Shown here one piece after another: positions 52,443 to 60,326 of a stretch of 64,000 nt of DNA (positions are counted from its first letter, which is position 1; each line of letters starts with the position of its first letter). Both the position numbers and the translations under genes were made by a program. Below the pieces are notes generated by a model, which worked only from the letters and a program-made list of their open reading frames with translations, was not told the origin of the DNA and made no database searches. The stretch is from the NCBI RefSeq assembly GCF_002005225.1, contig NZ_CP019724.1, forward strand, positions 5,535,501-5,599,500. Reading direction: 5' to 3'. The stretch comes from Streptomyces pactum. GTDB taxonomy: Bacteria > Actinomycetota > Actinomycetes > Streptomycetales > Streptomycetaceae.

Positions 52443-52470
52443 CGCAACCGATTCCCGTGCGTCGTGTTGA
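52443..52470 (+). promoter_or_regulatory. Candidate SigBldN promoter of the chaplin gene
   Basis: CGCAAC (52443-52448), exactly 16 nt of spacer and TGTTGA (52465-52470) each differ at one base from the SigBldN consensus as I recall it (CGTAAC-16-CGTTGA). Chaplin genes are known SigBldN targets. A 5' leader of about 115 nt would precede the TTG start. Confidence 0.55.
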
Positions 52471-52593
52471 TGGAGCAGTAGGGCATGCGGCCGACGCCCG
52501 CGCCAGCCCCCGGCCATGTCATGGCCGGGCTTGGATGTCGGTCTCCGTGCCAAGGCCGGCTTTCCCAGTTCATCGAGCAGGAAGATCAGCACA

Positions 52594-53523
52594 TTGCGAC
52601 AGACCCTGAGCAGGGGAGTGTTCGCGGCGGCCGCCGCCACGGGCATTCTGTCCCTGTCCGGCACCCCCGCCCTCGCCGACTCGACCGCGGTGGCAGCCGC
52701 CGAGGATTCTTCCGGCCTGCTGTCCGGGAACAACGTGCAGGTGCCGGTCTCGGTGCCGGTGAACGTGTGCGGCAACACCGTCGGTGTGATCGCGGCGCTC
52801 AACCGCGCGAGCGACAACTCGTGCGGCAACGTCTCGTACGAGCACGGATCGTCCGGGTCCTCGTACGGCAGTCCCGCCGGTGGCGCCAAGGCGGTGGCGA
52901 GCACCGAGGATTCCCATGGCCTGCTGTCCGGGAACAACGTGCAGGCGCCGGTCTCGGCGCCGGTGAACGTGTGCGGCAACACCGTCGACGTGATCGCGGC
53001 GCTCAACCACGCGAGCGACAACTCGTGCGGCAACGCCTCGTACGAGCACGGATCGTCCGGGTCCTCGTACGGCAGTCCCGCCGGTGGCGCCAAGGCGGTG
53101 GCGAGCACCGAGGACTCCTATGGCCTGCTGTCCGGGAACAACGTGCAGGCGCCGGTCGAGTTGCCGGTGAACGTGTGCGGCAACACCGTCGACGTGATCG
53201 CGGCGCTCAACCACGCGTACGGCAACTCGTGCGGCAACTCGACGGACCGGTCGCCCGAGCCCGGGTACGGCACCGAGGACGAGACGCCCCCGAAGACCTG
53301 CGACGACGACTGCGAAACGCCTCCGTCCACCAGCGCTCCCACCCCTCCCCCCACGCGCGGCACCGTGCCGCCGCCCTCGGTCGGCGTCGAGGAGCCCGGC
53401 AAGACGCCGCAGATGGCCGAGACCGGCAGCGAGGGCATGCTGGCGGCCTCGGCCGCCGGTGTCGCACTGCTCACGGGCGGGGCTTTGCTGTACCGCCGCG
53501 GCCGCGCCGCGTCCCAGCGGTAG
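52594..53523 (+). CDS. Long chaplin with three chaplin domains and a sortase-like C-terminus
   Basis: Chaplins are amyloid-forming surface proteins that let aerial hyphae escape into air. This 309-residue protein has a signal peptide (RQTLSRGVFAAAAATGILSL, cleaved near ALA), three near-identical chaplin domains (SGNNVQVPVSVPVNVCGNTV, two Cys each), separated by Ser/Gly linkers in a 68-residue DNA-level repeat, then a Pro-rich wall-spanning region, MAETG (near sortase LAXTG), a hydrophobic stretch and RRGR. Long chaplins usually have two chaplin domains. TTG at 52594 is chosen because AGGAAG precedes it and it begins the signal peptide; an upstream GTG/ATG frame is unsupported. Confidence 0.88.
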   Translation: MRQTLSRGVFAAAAATGILSLSGTPALADSTAVAAAEDSSGLLSGNNVQVPVSVPVNVCGNTVGVIAALNRASDNSCGNVSYEHGSSGSSYGSPAGGAKAVASTEDSHGLLSGNNVQAPVSAPVNVCGNTVDVIAALNHASDNSCGNASYEHGSSGSSYGSPAGGAKAVASTEDSYGLLSGNNVQAPVELPVNVCGNTVDVIAALNHAYGNSCGNSTDRSPEPGYGTEDETPPKTCDDDCETPPSTSAPTPPPTRGTVPPPSVGVEEPGKTPQMAETGSEGMLAASAAGVALLTGGALLYRRGRAASQR

Positions 53524-53530
53524 CCGCTCC

Positions 53531-53562
53531 CGGGTGCCGGACGCGACCGCGCCCGGCACCCG
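53531..53562 (+). terminator. Hairpin after the chaplin gene
   Basis: CGGGTGCCGG (53531-53540) and CCGGCACCCG (53553-53562) form a 10-bp perfect stem 8 nt after the stop. Confidence 0.7.
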
Positions 53563-53579
53563 CCACCACTCCGGCCGGG

Positions 53580-53638
53580 CGCGCCCCCGGACCGGCCCGA
53601 GCCACCGCACGACGTGGCCGAGCCGGTCCGGGGGCGCG
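53580..53638. terminator. 17-bp perfect inverted repeat between convergent genes
   Basis: CGCGCCCCCGGACCGGC (53580-53596) and GCCGGTCCGGGGGCGCG (53622-53638) around a 25-nt loop, between the chaplin gene and the oxidoreductase gene. Probably bidirectional terminator. Confidence 0.75.
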
Positions 53639-53741
53639 TTGCCGTAGGGGCGAGCCGGCGGGGCGCGTAGTCGCCGTCACCAGCCGCCCACCGGGTCGGA
53701 GCCGCCGCGCCACCAACGCCCGGCCCGCCTCCGTCAGCGGC

Positions 53742-55010
53742 TCAGCGGCTCAGCGGGGCCGGCGTCCCGCTTCGGCTGCCGGTCCCCGGAACGGGAACCG
53801 TGGCGCGCGTCGGGGTCCTCCTGAGCCGGCGACGCACCCCTTGGACGAGGACCGCGGCCGTGAACGTCGCGCCGTGGACGAAACGCATGGCCGGGCCGAA
53901 GCCGGAGGCGGTCACCAGGCCCGCGAGGAACAGGCCGGGGTGGGAGGACTCGAAGTCGCGCCCCGTCGCCGGAGAACCGTCGGGCAGGACCGCCAGCGTC
54001 CCGCACAGCTCGGCGGAGAGCATCCCCATCCGGTCGCAGCGCGGCCGGAATCCCGTGGCGGCCACGACGTGTTCGGTCTTCAGGGTGCGCAGGGCGCCCT
54101 CGTGGCTCACCACGTCCAGCCGTACGCCGCCCGGCACCGCACAGGCCGCGGTGACCTCGTGGCCCGGCAGCAGTTCCACCGCCCGCTCCACCCGGTCCCG
54201 CACCCACCACGCACCCGCCGGCCCCAGTGCCGTGGCCGTGATGCGCGCCCGGGTCGTCCGCGGCAGGCTCCGGAAGAGGCCGGGGCGCTCGGAGTAGAAC
54301 CAGTTCCGCCAGCCTGGGCCGAGGCCGCTGTGCGGGGAACGGACCGACTGCCACCAGGGACGCTCCAAGGGCGGCGGCACGTCGTTCCACCGCAGCCGCT
54401 CCGCGCGCGCCAGCACCCGCACGCGGGTGCCCTGTTCGGCGAGGAGCGCCGCGGTCTCCAGCGCCGCCTGACCGCCGCCGACCACCGTCACGTCCCTGCC
54501 CCGGAAGGGGGACAGGTCGTTGTGGTGGCTGCTGTGCGTGACCAGTGAGGGGTGCAGCCCACGCAGTGCGGGCGGCACCTCGATGAACGGCATCACACCG
54601 ACCGCCAACGCCACCGTCCGCGCGTGCACCACCTCACCGTCCTCGGTGACCGCCGTGAAGCCGCCGGGGCCGGCCGCCACCCGCGTCACCGTGCGCTCGT
54701 CCACCGCCGGGACGGCGTGGTGCGCGAACCACAGACCGTACGACGCGAACTCCTCCACCGGGATCGGCCGCGCGTGGCGTGCCGTCAGTCCCCGCTCCGC
54801 GCAGTACGCGTCCAGACGCCAACGTCCCTGCGGATCGGAGAGGTTGGACGCCCACGGCTCCGACTTCAGGAACATGCCGCCGGGCATGTGATCCCGCCAG
54901 GACGCCATCGGCCGGCCGAACACGCGCAGATTCAGCCCGGCGGCCGCGGCGTGGGAGGCGATCGACAGACCGTACGGACCCGCGCCCACCACCAGAAGGT
55001 CGTACATCAT
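53742..55010 (-). CDS. FAD/NAD(P)-dependent oxidoreductase (flavin monooxygenase-like)
   Basis: A 422-residue protein with two dinucleotide folds: VVGAGPYGLSIASHAAAAG at the N-terminus for FAD and DVTVVGGGQAALETAALLAE in the middle for NAD(P)H, then a VVAATGFRPRCDRMGML strand typical of flavin monooxygenases and lysine/ornithine N-hydroxylase-like enzymes. Substrate unknown. The start ATG at 55010 overlaps the stop of the ATP-grasp gene (ATGA), so the two are coupled and probably act in one pathway. A Pro/Ser/Arg-rich tail ends the protein. Confidence 0.85.
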   Translation of the reverse strand: MMYDLLVVGAGPYGLSIASHAAAAGLNLRVFGRPMASWRDHMPGGMFLKSEPWASNLSDPQGRWRLDAYCAERGLTARHARPIPVEEFASYGLWFAHHAVPAVDERTVTRVAAGPGGFTAVTEDGEVVHARTVALAVGVMPFIEVPPALRGLHPSLVTHSSHHNDLSPFRGRDVTVVGGGQAALETAALLAEQGTRVRVLARAERLRWNDVPPPLERPWWQSVRSPHSGLGPGWRNWFYSERPGLFRSLPRTTRARITATALGPAGAWWVRDRVERAVELLPGHEVTAACAVPGGVRLDVVSHEGALRTLKTEHVVAATGFRPRCDRMGMLSAELCGTLAVLPDGSPATGRDFESSHPGLFLAGLVTASGFGPAMRFVHGATFTAAVLVQGVRRRLRRTPTRATVPVPGTGSRSGTPAPLSR

Positions 55011-56263
55011 CGGCTACTCGCTTTCTCGTTGTCGGTCGGGGAGGCCGAGGTCGCCCCGGGGATCGGATGTGCCGCCCGCGCCGCCGTCGGCCCGCCCAGC
55101 CGTTCCCGCAGCCGGCCGGCCACATGACGGCACCACAGGGCCCTCATCGCCCGTCCGGGACCGCGGTCGTCCCGGGCGTACCAGGCCAGTTCGCGCCCGT
55201 TCGGGGCCGGGCGCAGCGCGGCGAGCGGCGCGTAGTTCTCCACCACGAACGTCCGCCCGGCCCGGGGGGCCCTGTCCGGTAGGGGGCGGCCCGTCAGGTC
55301 CAGGTGCAGAGCGCGTACGACGTCCAGTCCCCCGCTGTCCGCGAAGAGCCGGAACTGGGCGCCGGGGCGCGGGTTGAAGTCGAGCAGGTGGTAGCGGCCA
55401 CTCTCGCCGCAGCGGCGGAAGTCGAGGTCGAAGACGCCCCGGTAGCCCAATTCGCCGGTGAGTCGCTCGGCCAGCGCCTGCACCTGCGGGTTGGGCGTCC
55501 AGCAGCCCACCGCGGTCAGGCCCGCGCCACGAGGCCAGGCCAGTTGCTTGCGGCCCGGCCCGCCCGCGCGCACGGCGCCGGAGTGGTCGGCGTATCCGTG
55601 GAAGAACCAGTCCCGGTCCGGCCCCGGCGGCAGGTACGCCTGCAGCAGCAGCCGGCTGCCCGCCTCCCCGGTGCGCAGGTACAGCTCCCGGGCCTCCCGC
55701 GCGGACCGCACCAGCAGTGTGCTGCGCAGCCCGCTGCCGGCCGGCAGCAGCCAGGGCCGGCTCCACTTCGCCACCACCGGCAGTCCGAGCCGGCGCACGT
55801 CGTCGGCGGCCCGCTCCGGGCTGTCCGGGACCAGCGTCACCGGGTGCGGAACATCCGCGGACGCGCACACGGCGGCCAGTTCCGCCTTGTCGGCGACGCG
55901 CGCGGCCAGCGTGTCCGGCATCGCCGGCAGGAGGTAGGAGGGCGCGAGGCCGGCCCGCACGCGGCCCACGGCGATCGCGCCCGCGTCGTCCATCGGGACC
56001 AGGACGGCGGGAGCCGCCAAGTGGTCGGCCACCTTGCGCAGTACGTCGAGAATCTCGTCCGCGGACGCGCCCGGGAGCGGCGGGGGATGCATCCGGCGCA
56101 CGTAACGCGACCTGGAAACGGGACTGCCCGCCGAGTCGGCGACGACATGCACCTCCACTCCCGCCCTGCCGAGGGAACGCACGGCGCCCAGCGTTCCGTG
56201 GTGAAAGGGATTCCGGTCGATCCGCAGCAGTACGGCGGGGACGCGGGTGTCGAGCAGCGACAC
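55007..56263 (-). CDS. ATP-grasp domain ligase
   Basis: The 418-residue protein has the order of an ATP-grasp carboxylate-amine ligase: an N-terminal Rossmann-like domain (AVLLRIDRNPFHHGTLGAVRSL), the ATP-binding lid region (LPVVAKWSRPWLLPAGSGLRS) and FDLDFRRCGESGRYHLLDFNPRPGAQ, where the Glu/Asp/Asn residues bind Mg-ATP. It would activate a carboxylate as acyl phosphate and join it to an amine or thiol; the product is unknown. GTG at 56263 is chosen for AAGGAGAG 6 nt upstream. Coupled to the FAD oxidoreductase by ATGA overlap. Confidence 0.85.
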   Translation of the reverse strand: MSLLDTRVPAVLLRIDRNPFHHGTLGAVRSLGRAGVEVHVVADSAGSPVSRSRYVRRMHPPPLPGASADEILDVLRKVADHLAAPAVLVPMDDAGAIAVGRVRAGLAPSYLLPAMPDTLAARVADKAELAAVCASADVPHPVTLVPDSPERAADDVRRLGLPVVAKWSRPWLLPAGSGLRSTLLVRSAREARELYLRTGEAGSRLLLQAYLPPGPDRDWFFHGYADHSGAVRAGGPGRKQLAWPRGAGLTAVGCWTPNPQVQALAERLTGELGYRGVFDLDFRRCGESGRYHLLDFNPRPGAQFRLFADSGGLDVVRALHLDLTGRPLPDRAPRAGRTFVVENYAPLAALRPAPNGRELAWYARDDRGPGRAMRALWCRHVAGRLRERLGGPTAARAAHPIPGATSASPTDNEKASSR

Positions 56264-56427
56264 GAACTCTCCTTTTGTCGGATGGCTCACCCACACGGGC
56301 GAGTGCGGCACTCGAAAGCCCCAAGTGCGGTGGCGCCGTGGGATTGCCTGTGCGTGACTTCATGTGACTGTCCGTCAACAACAGGAACAGAGCCAGAAGG
56401 CGGACGAGAGCGAAGAAGGGAGCAGGA

Positions 56428-57681
56428 ATGGCCCCGCAGCACAAGCGATTCCGGGTCCGCAGGCTGCTCGTGGGCGTGGCGGCGGTCACTACGTCGGCCG
56501 CCCTGGCGGCCGGTCACGCGGCGGGAGCGGAGGTGGTGCGAGTCGCCGATCCGCGCGCTCCGGCGCCGTCCCCGGCGGCATCCGCCGTCGGCCCGCGCCC
56601 GGCCGTCCCCGAGCCGTCCAGGACACCCCGGGCGACCACGCCGGTGCCGGGCAAGGAGGTCCCGGCCTTCGGCGCCTTCCTCAAGTCCGACGCCCGTGGC
56701 ATCGCCCGCATGGCGCAGCTCAGTCACTGGCTGGGAGGTGCCGAGCTCCGCGTCGGTCACACCTACCTGCCGGGCAACCACTGGAGCGACATCGAGGGCG
56801 ACGTCCACTTCCTCGAGGCATGGGCGAACTGGCGCAACGAGAAGGACGACCGGATGCTCGTCCTCAACGTGCCCCTGCAGGAGCGCAACGAGGAGGGCGT
56901 CCCCGACGACGAGGTCCGGCGGCTGCTGCGCCGGGGCGCGAACGGGGAGTTCGATCACCACTTCCGTGCCCTGGCCGAGCGGCTGGTCCGGCTGAAGGTG
57001 CCGGACACGGTCCTCGTGCTCGGCTGGGAGATGAACGGCACCACGTACACCCATCGATGCGGGCCGGACCCGGAGTCCTGGAAGAAGTACTGGAACAGGA
57101 TCGTCACCACCATGCGTTCGGTGCCGGGCCAGAAGTTCCGGTTCGACTTCACGCCGAGCCGCGGCCGGGACGCCGTTCCCTGGACGCAGTGCTACCCGGG
57201 GGACGACGTGGTCGACATCATCGGCATGGATTCCTACGACCAGCCGGCCGGGCTGTCGTTCGACGGGCAGGTGAACGAGCCCTACGGACTCCAGGCACAG
57301 GTGGATTTCGCCAAGGCCCACGGCAAACCCATCTCCTATCCCGAGTGGGGGCTTTTCCGTAACGGCGACAACCCCGAGTACATGCGGCGCATGCTCGCGT
57401 GGATCGACGAGCACAAACCGCTGTACAACACGCTGACCGACTACTGCCCGCACGGTGTGTGGCAGTGTTCCGCCAATCCGGTCTCGTCCCGCGTCTACCG
57501 GTCCGCTCTCACCGGCCGCACCGACGAGACGACACCCACGCCGACGCCCGAACCCACGCCCACGCCGACCGCCCCGCTGCCTCCGGAGGGCTGCTCGCCT
57601 CTGGACCTGGGCAGTTGGGTGGAGTACTGGCTCGGAGGAAAGCTCTGCCTCCGCGTCGACTGGTGGTCGCGCACCCACTAG
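56428..57681 (+). CDS. Secreted GH26-like glycoside hydrolase
   Basis: The 417-residue protein has a signal peptide with twin-Arg-like start (RFRVRRLLVGVAAVTTSAALAA), a Pro/Ala linker (about 40-75) and a TIM-barrel hydrolase domain with two likely catalytic acids: E201 in LGWEMNGT and E306 in SYPEWGLF, spaced as in family GH26 (beta-mannanase and related). A Thr/Pro repeat (TPTPTPEPTPTPTA) separates a short C-terminal tail with two Cys. Probably acts on a cell-surface or environmental polysaccharide. It is next to an exopolysaccharide operon, so it may trim or release that polymer. Confidence 0.82.
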   Translation: MAPQHKRFRVRRLLVGVAAVTTSAALAAGHAAGAEVVRVADPRAPAPSPAASAVGPRPAVPEPSRTPRATTPVPGKEVPAFGAFLKSDARGIARMAQLSHWLGGAELRVGHTYLPGNHWSDIEGDVHFLEAWANWRNEKDDRMLVLNVPLQERNEEGVPDDEVRRLLRRGANGEFDHHFRALAERLVRLKVPDTVLVLGWEMNGTTYTHRCGPDPESWKKYWNRIVTTMRSVPGQKFRFDFTPSRGRDAVPWTQCYPGDDVVDIIGMDSYDQPAGLSFDGQVNEPYGLQAQVDFAKAHGKPISYPEWGLFRNGDNPEYMRRMLAWIDEHKPLYNTLTDYCPHGVWQCSANPVSSRVYRSALTGRTDETTPTPTPEPTPTPTAPLPPEGCSPLDLGSWVEYWLGGKLCLRVDWWSRTH

Positions 57682-57707
57682 CGCACCCGCCGGCCCGTCC
57701 GGGTGCG
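57682..57707. terminator. Hairpin between the convergent GH26 and Wzz-like genes
   Basis: CGCACCCG (57682-57689) pairs with CGGGTGCG (57700-57707), immediately after the hydrolase stop. Confidence 0.55.
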
Positions 57708-57758
57708 GCTCGGCGAAGGCGGACGCGTCGGCGACGAGTTCGGTCGGGTGCACCGCCG

Positions 57759-58415
57759 TCACCGCTGTCCGGACACATCGGCGGCGGTGGCGGGGCCGGG
57801 CACCGAGGGGCCGGGGAGGGCGGCGCCGTCCCGGCCGGTCCGCCGTGGCCGTGCCAGCAGGGCCAGGCCGCCGAGCAACCCGCCCGCGCCGGTCCCCACC
57901 AACGTGGTCACCGCCGGCGTCGCGGACGTCGGCTCGCTCGGCTCCACCGCCCGTGAGAACCGCACGAGCCGGACCTGGGTGCTGTCCTTGGTGTGTTCCG
58001 CGTGCTGGGTCAGCGCGCGGGAGACCGCGTTGGCCATGTCGACGGCGAGCCCGGGCCGCGGGGAGGTGGCCGAGACGGCGACCATCGGCGCGTCCGGCGA
58101 GGTCGCCGCGCGCACCCTGTCCTGCAGCGTCCGCACCGGCACGCCCGCCCACACCTGTGCGTCCTCGAGCACCGCGACCTGCGTGGCCACCCGGCCGTAC
58201 GCCTGCGCGAAGCCGCGGGCGGCCTCCGGGGTGGACTTCGAGGTGGGTACGGCGACGAGGTAGCTGGTGGCCGTGTAGGTGACGGGGGCGAGCAGGCCGT
58301 ACGCGCCGCCGAGCAGGCCGCCGAGGAGGGTGCCGGCCGCGAGCACGGACCAGGACGGCGGCCTCCTGACACGAGACAGGAGCTTTTGGCGCTGACGGGC
58401 CGGAGTGTCGGTCAT
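57759..58415 (-). CDS. Wzz-like polysaccharide chain-length regulator
   Basis: The 218-residue protein has two membrane helices: residues 20-42 (SWSVLAAGTLLGGLLGGAYGLL) and a C-terminal one near 168-190 (TTLVGTGAGGLLGGLALLA). Between them lies an extracytoplasmic domain starting TYTATSYLVAVPTSK and ending in the VEPSEPTSATPA proline region. This is the chain-length determinant (Wzz/CpsC) topology without a kinase domain. It would control polymer length for the exopolysaccharide made by this operon. The start overlaps the glycosyltransferase stop by 4 bp. Last gene of the operon in the window. Confidence 0.85.
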   Translation of the reverse strand: MTDTPARQRQKLLSRVRRPPSWSVLAAGTLLGGLLGGAYGLLAPVTYTATSYLVAVPTSKSTPEAARGFAQAYGRVATQVAVLEDAQVWAGVPVRTLQDRVRAATSPDAPMVAVSATSPRPGLAVDMANAVSRALTQHAEHTKDSTQVRLVRFSRAVEPSEPTSATPAVTTLVGTGAGGLLGGLALLARPRRTGRDGAALPGPSVPGPATAADVSGQR

Positions 58416-59560
58416 GACGGGCTCGCTCCGAGAGGTGAGAAGGAGGACGGCGAACGGGAGACGGCTGCCGCGTACACGTCCATGAGGCGGGCCGTGCTGC
58501 GGGTGATGCTGTAGCGGTGTGCGACCTCGGGGGCCGTGCGCGGCCCGGCGCCCGCCGCGCGCACCCCGGCGATCGCGCGGGCGTACGCCTCGGGGCCGCC
58601 GCGCACGCGCCGGACGGTGGCCGACGGCGGAAGGTCCTCGATCGCCGGGCAGGAGGTGTAGAGCACGGGCAGGCCCGACGCCAGTGCCTCCACGGCCGCC
58701 AGACCGAAGGCCTCCTCCGTGGACGGGGACGCGAACAGGTCCATCGCCGAGGTGAGCGAGGGCAGATCGGGGCCCGGGGAGGCGTCGGGGACGTAGGGGC
58801 GTTCGCCGGTGAACAGGACGCGGTCGGCCACGCCCGCCTCGTGGGCCTCGCGCCGCAGACGGTGCTCCTCGGCGCCGCCGCCCACCAGCAGCAGCCAGTG
58901 GTCGTCCCCGAGCCGGGTGAGCGCGTGGACGAGGACGTCGAACCGCTTCCCGGGAGTGAGCCGGCCGATACCGCCGACGACGAATGCCCCCTCCGGCAGG
59001 CCGAGGCGCCGACGCGTGCGTTCGCGCCGTTCCCGGTCGAAGCGGAAGCGGTCCAGGTCGATGCCGTTCGGGACGACCTCGATGCGGGGGGCGGGCACGC
59101 CCCAGCGCTTCAGGCGGTCGGCCACCGTCGGGGAGACGGCGACCGTCGCCGAGCCGAGCCGCTCGCTGGCGAGGTACAGCGCGCGCACCCCCGCCGTGAG
59201 GTCGCGGCCCTCCATCTGCGAGTCGCCCAGGGAGTGCTCGGTGGCGACGACGGCGCGGACCCCGGCGATGCGGGCGGCGACCCGGCCGTAGACGCAGGCC
59301 CGGTACAGGTGCGTGTGCACCAGGTCGTAGCCACCGGCGCGGATCACCCGGACCAGTCGGGGGAGCACGGTCAGGTCGCGGTTGCCGGCCATGCCGAGAT
59401 GCACGACGCGGACCCCGTCGGTGGTGAGTCCCTCGGCGACCGCGCCGGGGTTGGTGAGCGTGACGACGTCGCAGTCGACGGGCAGGTGGCGCAGCAGCAG
59501 CCGCAGTTGCTGCTCGGCCCCGCCGACACCGAGGCCGGTGATGATGTGCAGGGCTCTCAT
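58412..59560 (-). CDS. GT4-family glycosyltransferase
   Basis: The 382-residue retaining glycosyltransferase has a GT-B fold: N-terminal LHIITGLGVGGAEQQLRLLLRHL, middle ATEHSLGD and VAVSPTVADRLKRWGVPAPRIEVVPNGIDLDRFRF, and the C-terminal EEAFGLAAVEALASGLPVLYTSCPAIEDLP, whose EAFGLAAVEA is the nucleotide-sugar binding EX7E. It adds a sugar to the lipid-linked exopolysaccharide unit in the cytoplasm. One base separates it from the deacetylase stop. Confidence 0.92.
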   Translation of the reverse strand: MRALHIITGLGVGGAEQQLRLLLRHLPVDCDVVTLTNPGAVAEGLTTDGVRVVHLGMAGNRDLTVLPRLVRVIRAGGYDLVHTHLYRACVYGRVAARIAGVRAVVATEHSLGDSQMEGRDLTAGVRALYLASERLGSATVAVSPTVADRLKRWGVPAPRIEVVPNGIDLDRFRFDRERRERTRRRLGLPEGAFVVGGIGRLTPGKRFDVLVHALTRLGDDHWLLLVGGGAEEHRLRREAHEAGVADRVLFTGERPYVPDASPGPDLPSLTSAMDLFASPSTEEAFGLAAVEALASGLPVLYTSCPAIEDLPPSATVRRVRGGPEAYARAIAGVRAAGAGPRTAPEVAHRYSITRSTARLMDVYAAAVSRSPSSFSPLGASPS

Positions 59561-59561
59561 C

Positions 59562-60326
59562 TCACAGGCCCTCCACCGGGCGCCGGCGAAGCCGGTGCAG
59601 ACGGTGCTTGAGGTAGAGCCGCCAGGTCGTGTCGTTCTGGCCGACGTGGACGCGCGGCAGGGTGTGCGGGCCGGTCAGCGGGCCGGGGTCGATGGCGCAG
59701 GCGTAGGCGTATCCCGCTTCCCGTACGGCCTCGACGGCGCGGGCGTCGACCGTGCCGTACGGGTAGCAGAAACCCTCGACCCGGGCTCCGGTCAGCTCTT
59801 CGAGCAGCGCGCGGCTCTCGACGGTCTCGGCCTTGAGGGTGGCGTCGTCCACCCGGGTGAGATCGACGTGTGTCAGACCGTGCGAGCCGATCTCCACGCC
59901 CTGGGCGGCCGCCTGCCGGACGCCGTCCGCGGACAGCAGCGGCTTGCGCGGGCCGAGCGGGTCCCAGGCGTTGTCGCCGCCGAGCCGTCCGGGCAGGACG
60001 AAGAGGGTGGCGCCGCAGTTCCAGCGGCGCAGCAGGGGCAGGGCGTCGGTGACGAAGTCGGCGTACCCGTCGTCGAAGGTGAGCCCGACCAGACCGTGTC
60101 CCCCGTCCCGGGCGCGGGCGGTGAGCAGGTCGGCGACGGACACGCCCCGCAGCCCGCGCCGGCGCAGCCAGGCCAACTGCCTCCCGAGCCGCTCGGGCGT
60201 GACCGTGATGCGGTACGGGTCGTCCGAGCAGTCGCCCACCGAGTGGTACATCGCCACCCACGGCGGCGGGCCCGGGCGCGGGGCGGGGAGTCTGCCGGTC
60301 TGTGCGGAATCAACGGAAGCGGCCAT
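59562..60326 (-). CDS. Polysaccharide deacetylase (CE4/NodB-like)
   Basis: A 254-residue NodB-homology protein with motif 1 LTFDDGYADF (Asp-Asp metal/catalytic), motif 2 SHGLTHVDLT (His-x3-His) and motif 3 FCYPYGTVDA. It deacetylates N-acetylated sugars in polysaccharides. No signal peptide is evident, so it may act in the cytoplasm on the precursor, or be exported in an unusual way. The start overlaps the flippase stop by 17 bp. Confidence 0.9.
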   Translation of the reverse strand: MAASVDSAQTGRLPAPRPGPPPWVAMYHSVGDCSDDPYRITVTPERLGRQLAWLRRRGLRGVSVADLLTARARDGGHGLVGLTFDDGYADFVTDALPLLRRWNCGATLFVLPGRLGGDNAWDPLGPRKPLLSADGVRQAAAQGVEIGSHGLTHVDLTRVDDATLKAETVESRALLEELTGARVEGFCYPYGTVDARAVEAVREAGYAYACAIDPGPLTGPHTLPRVHVGQNDTTWRLYLKHRLHRLRRRPVEGL

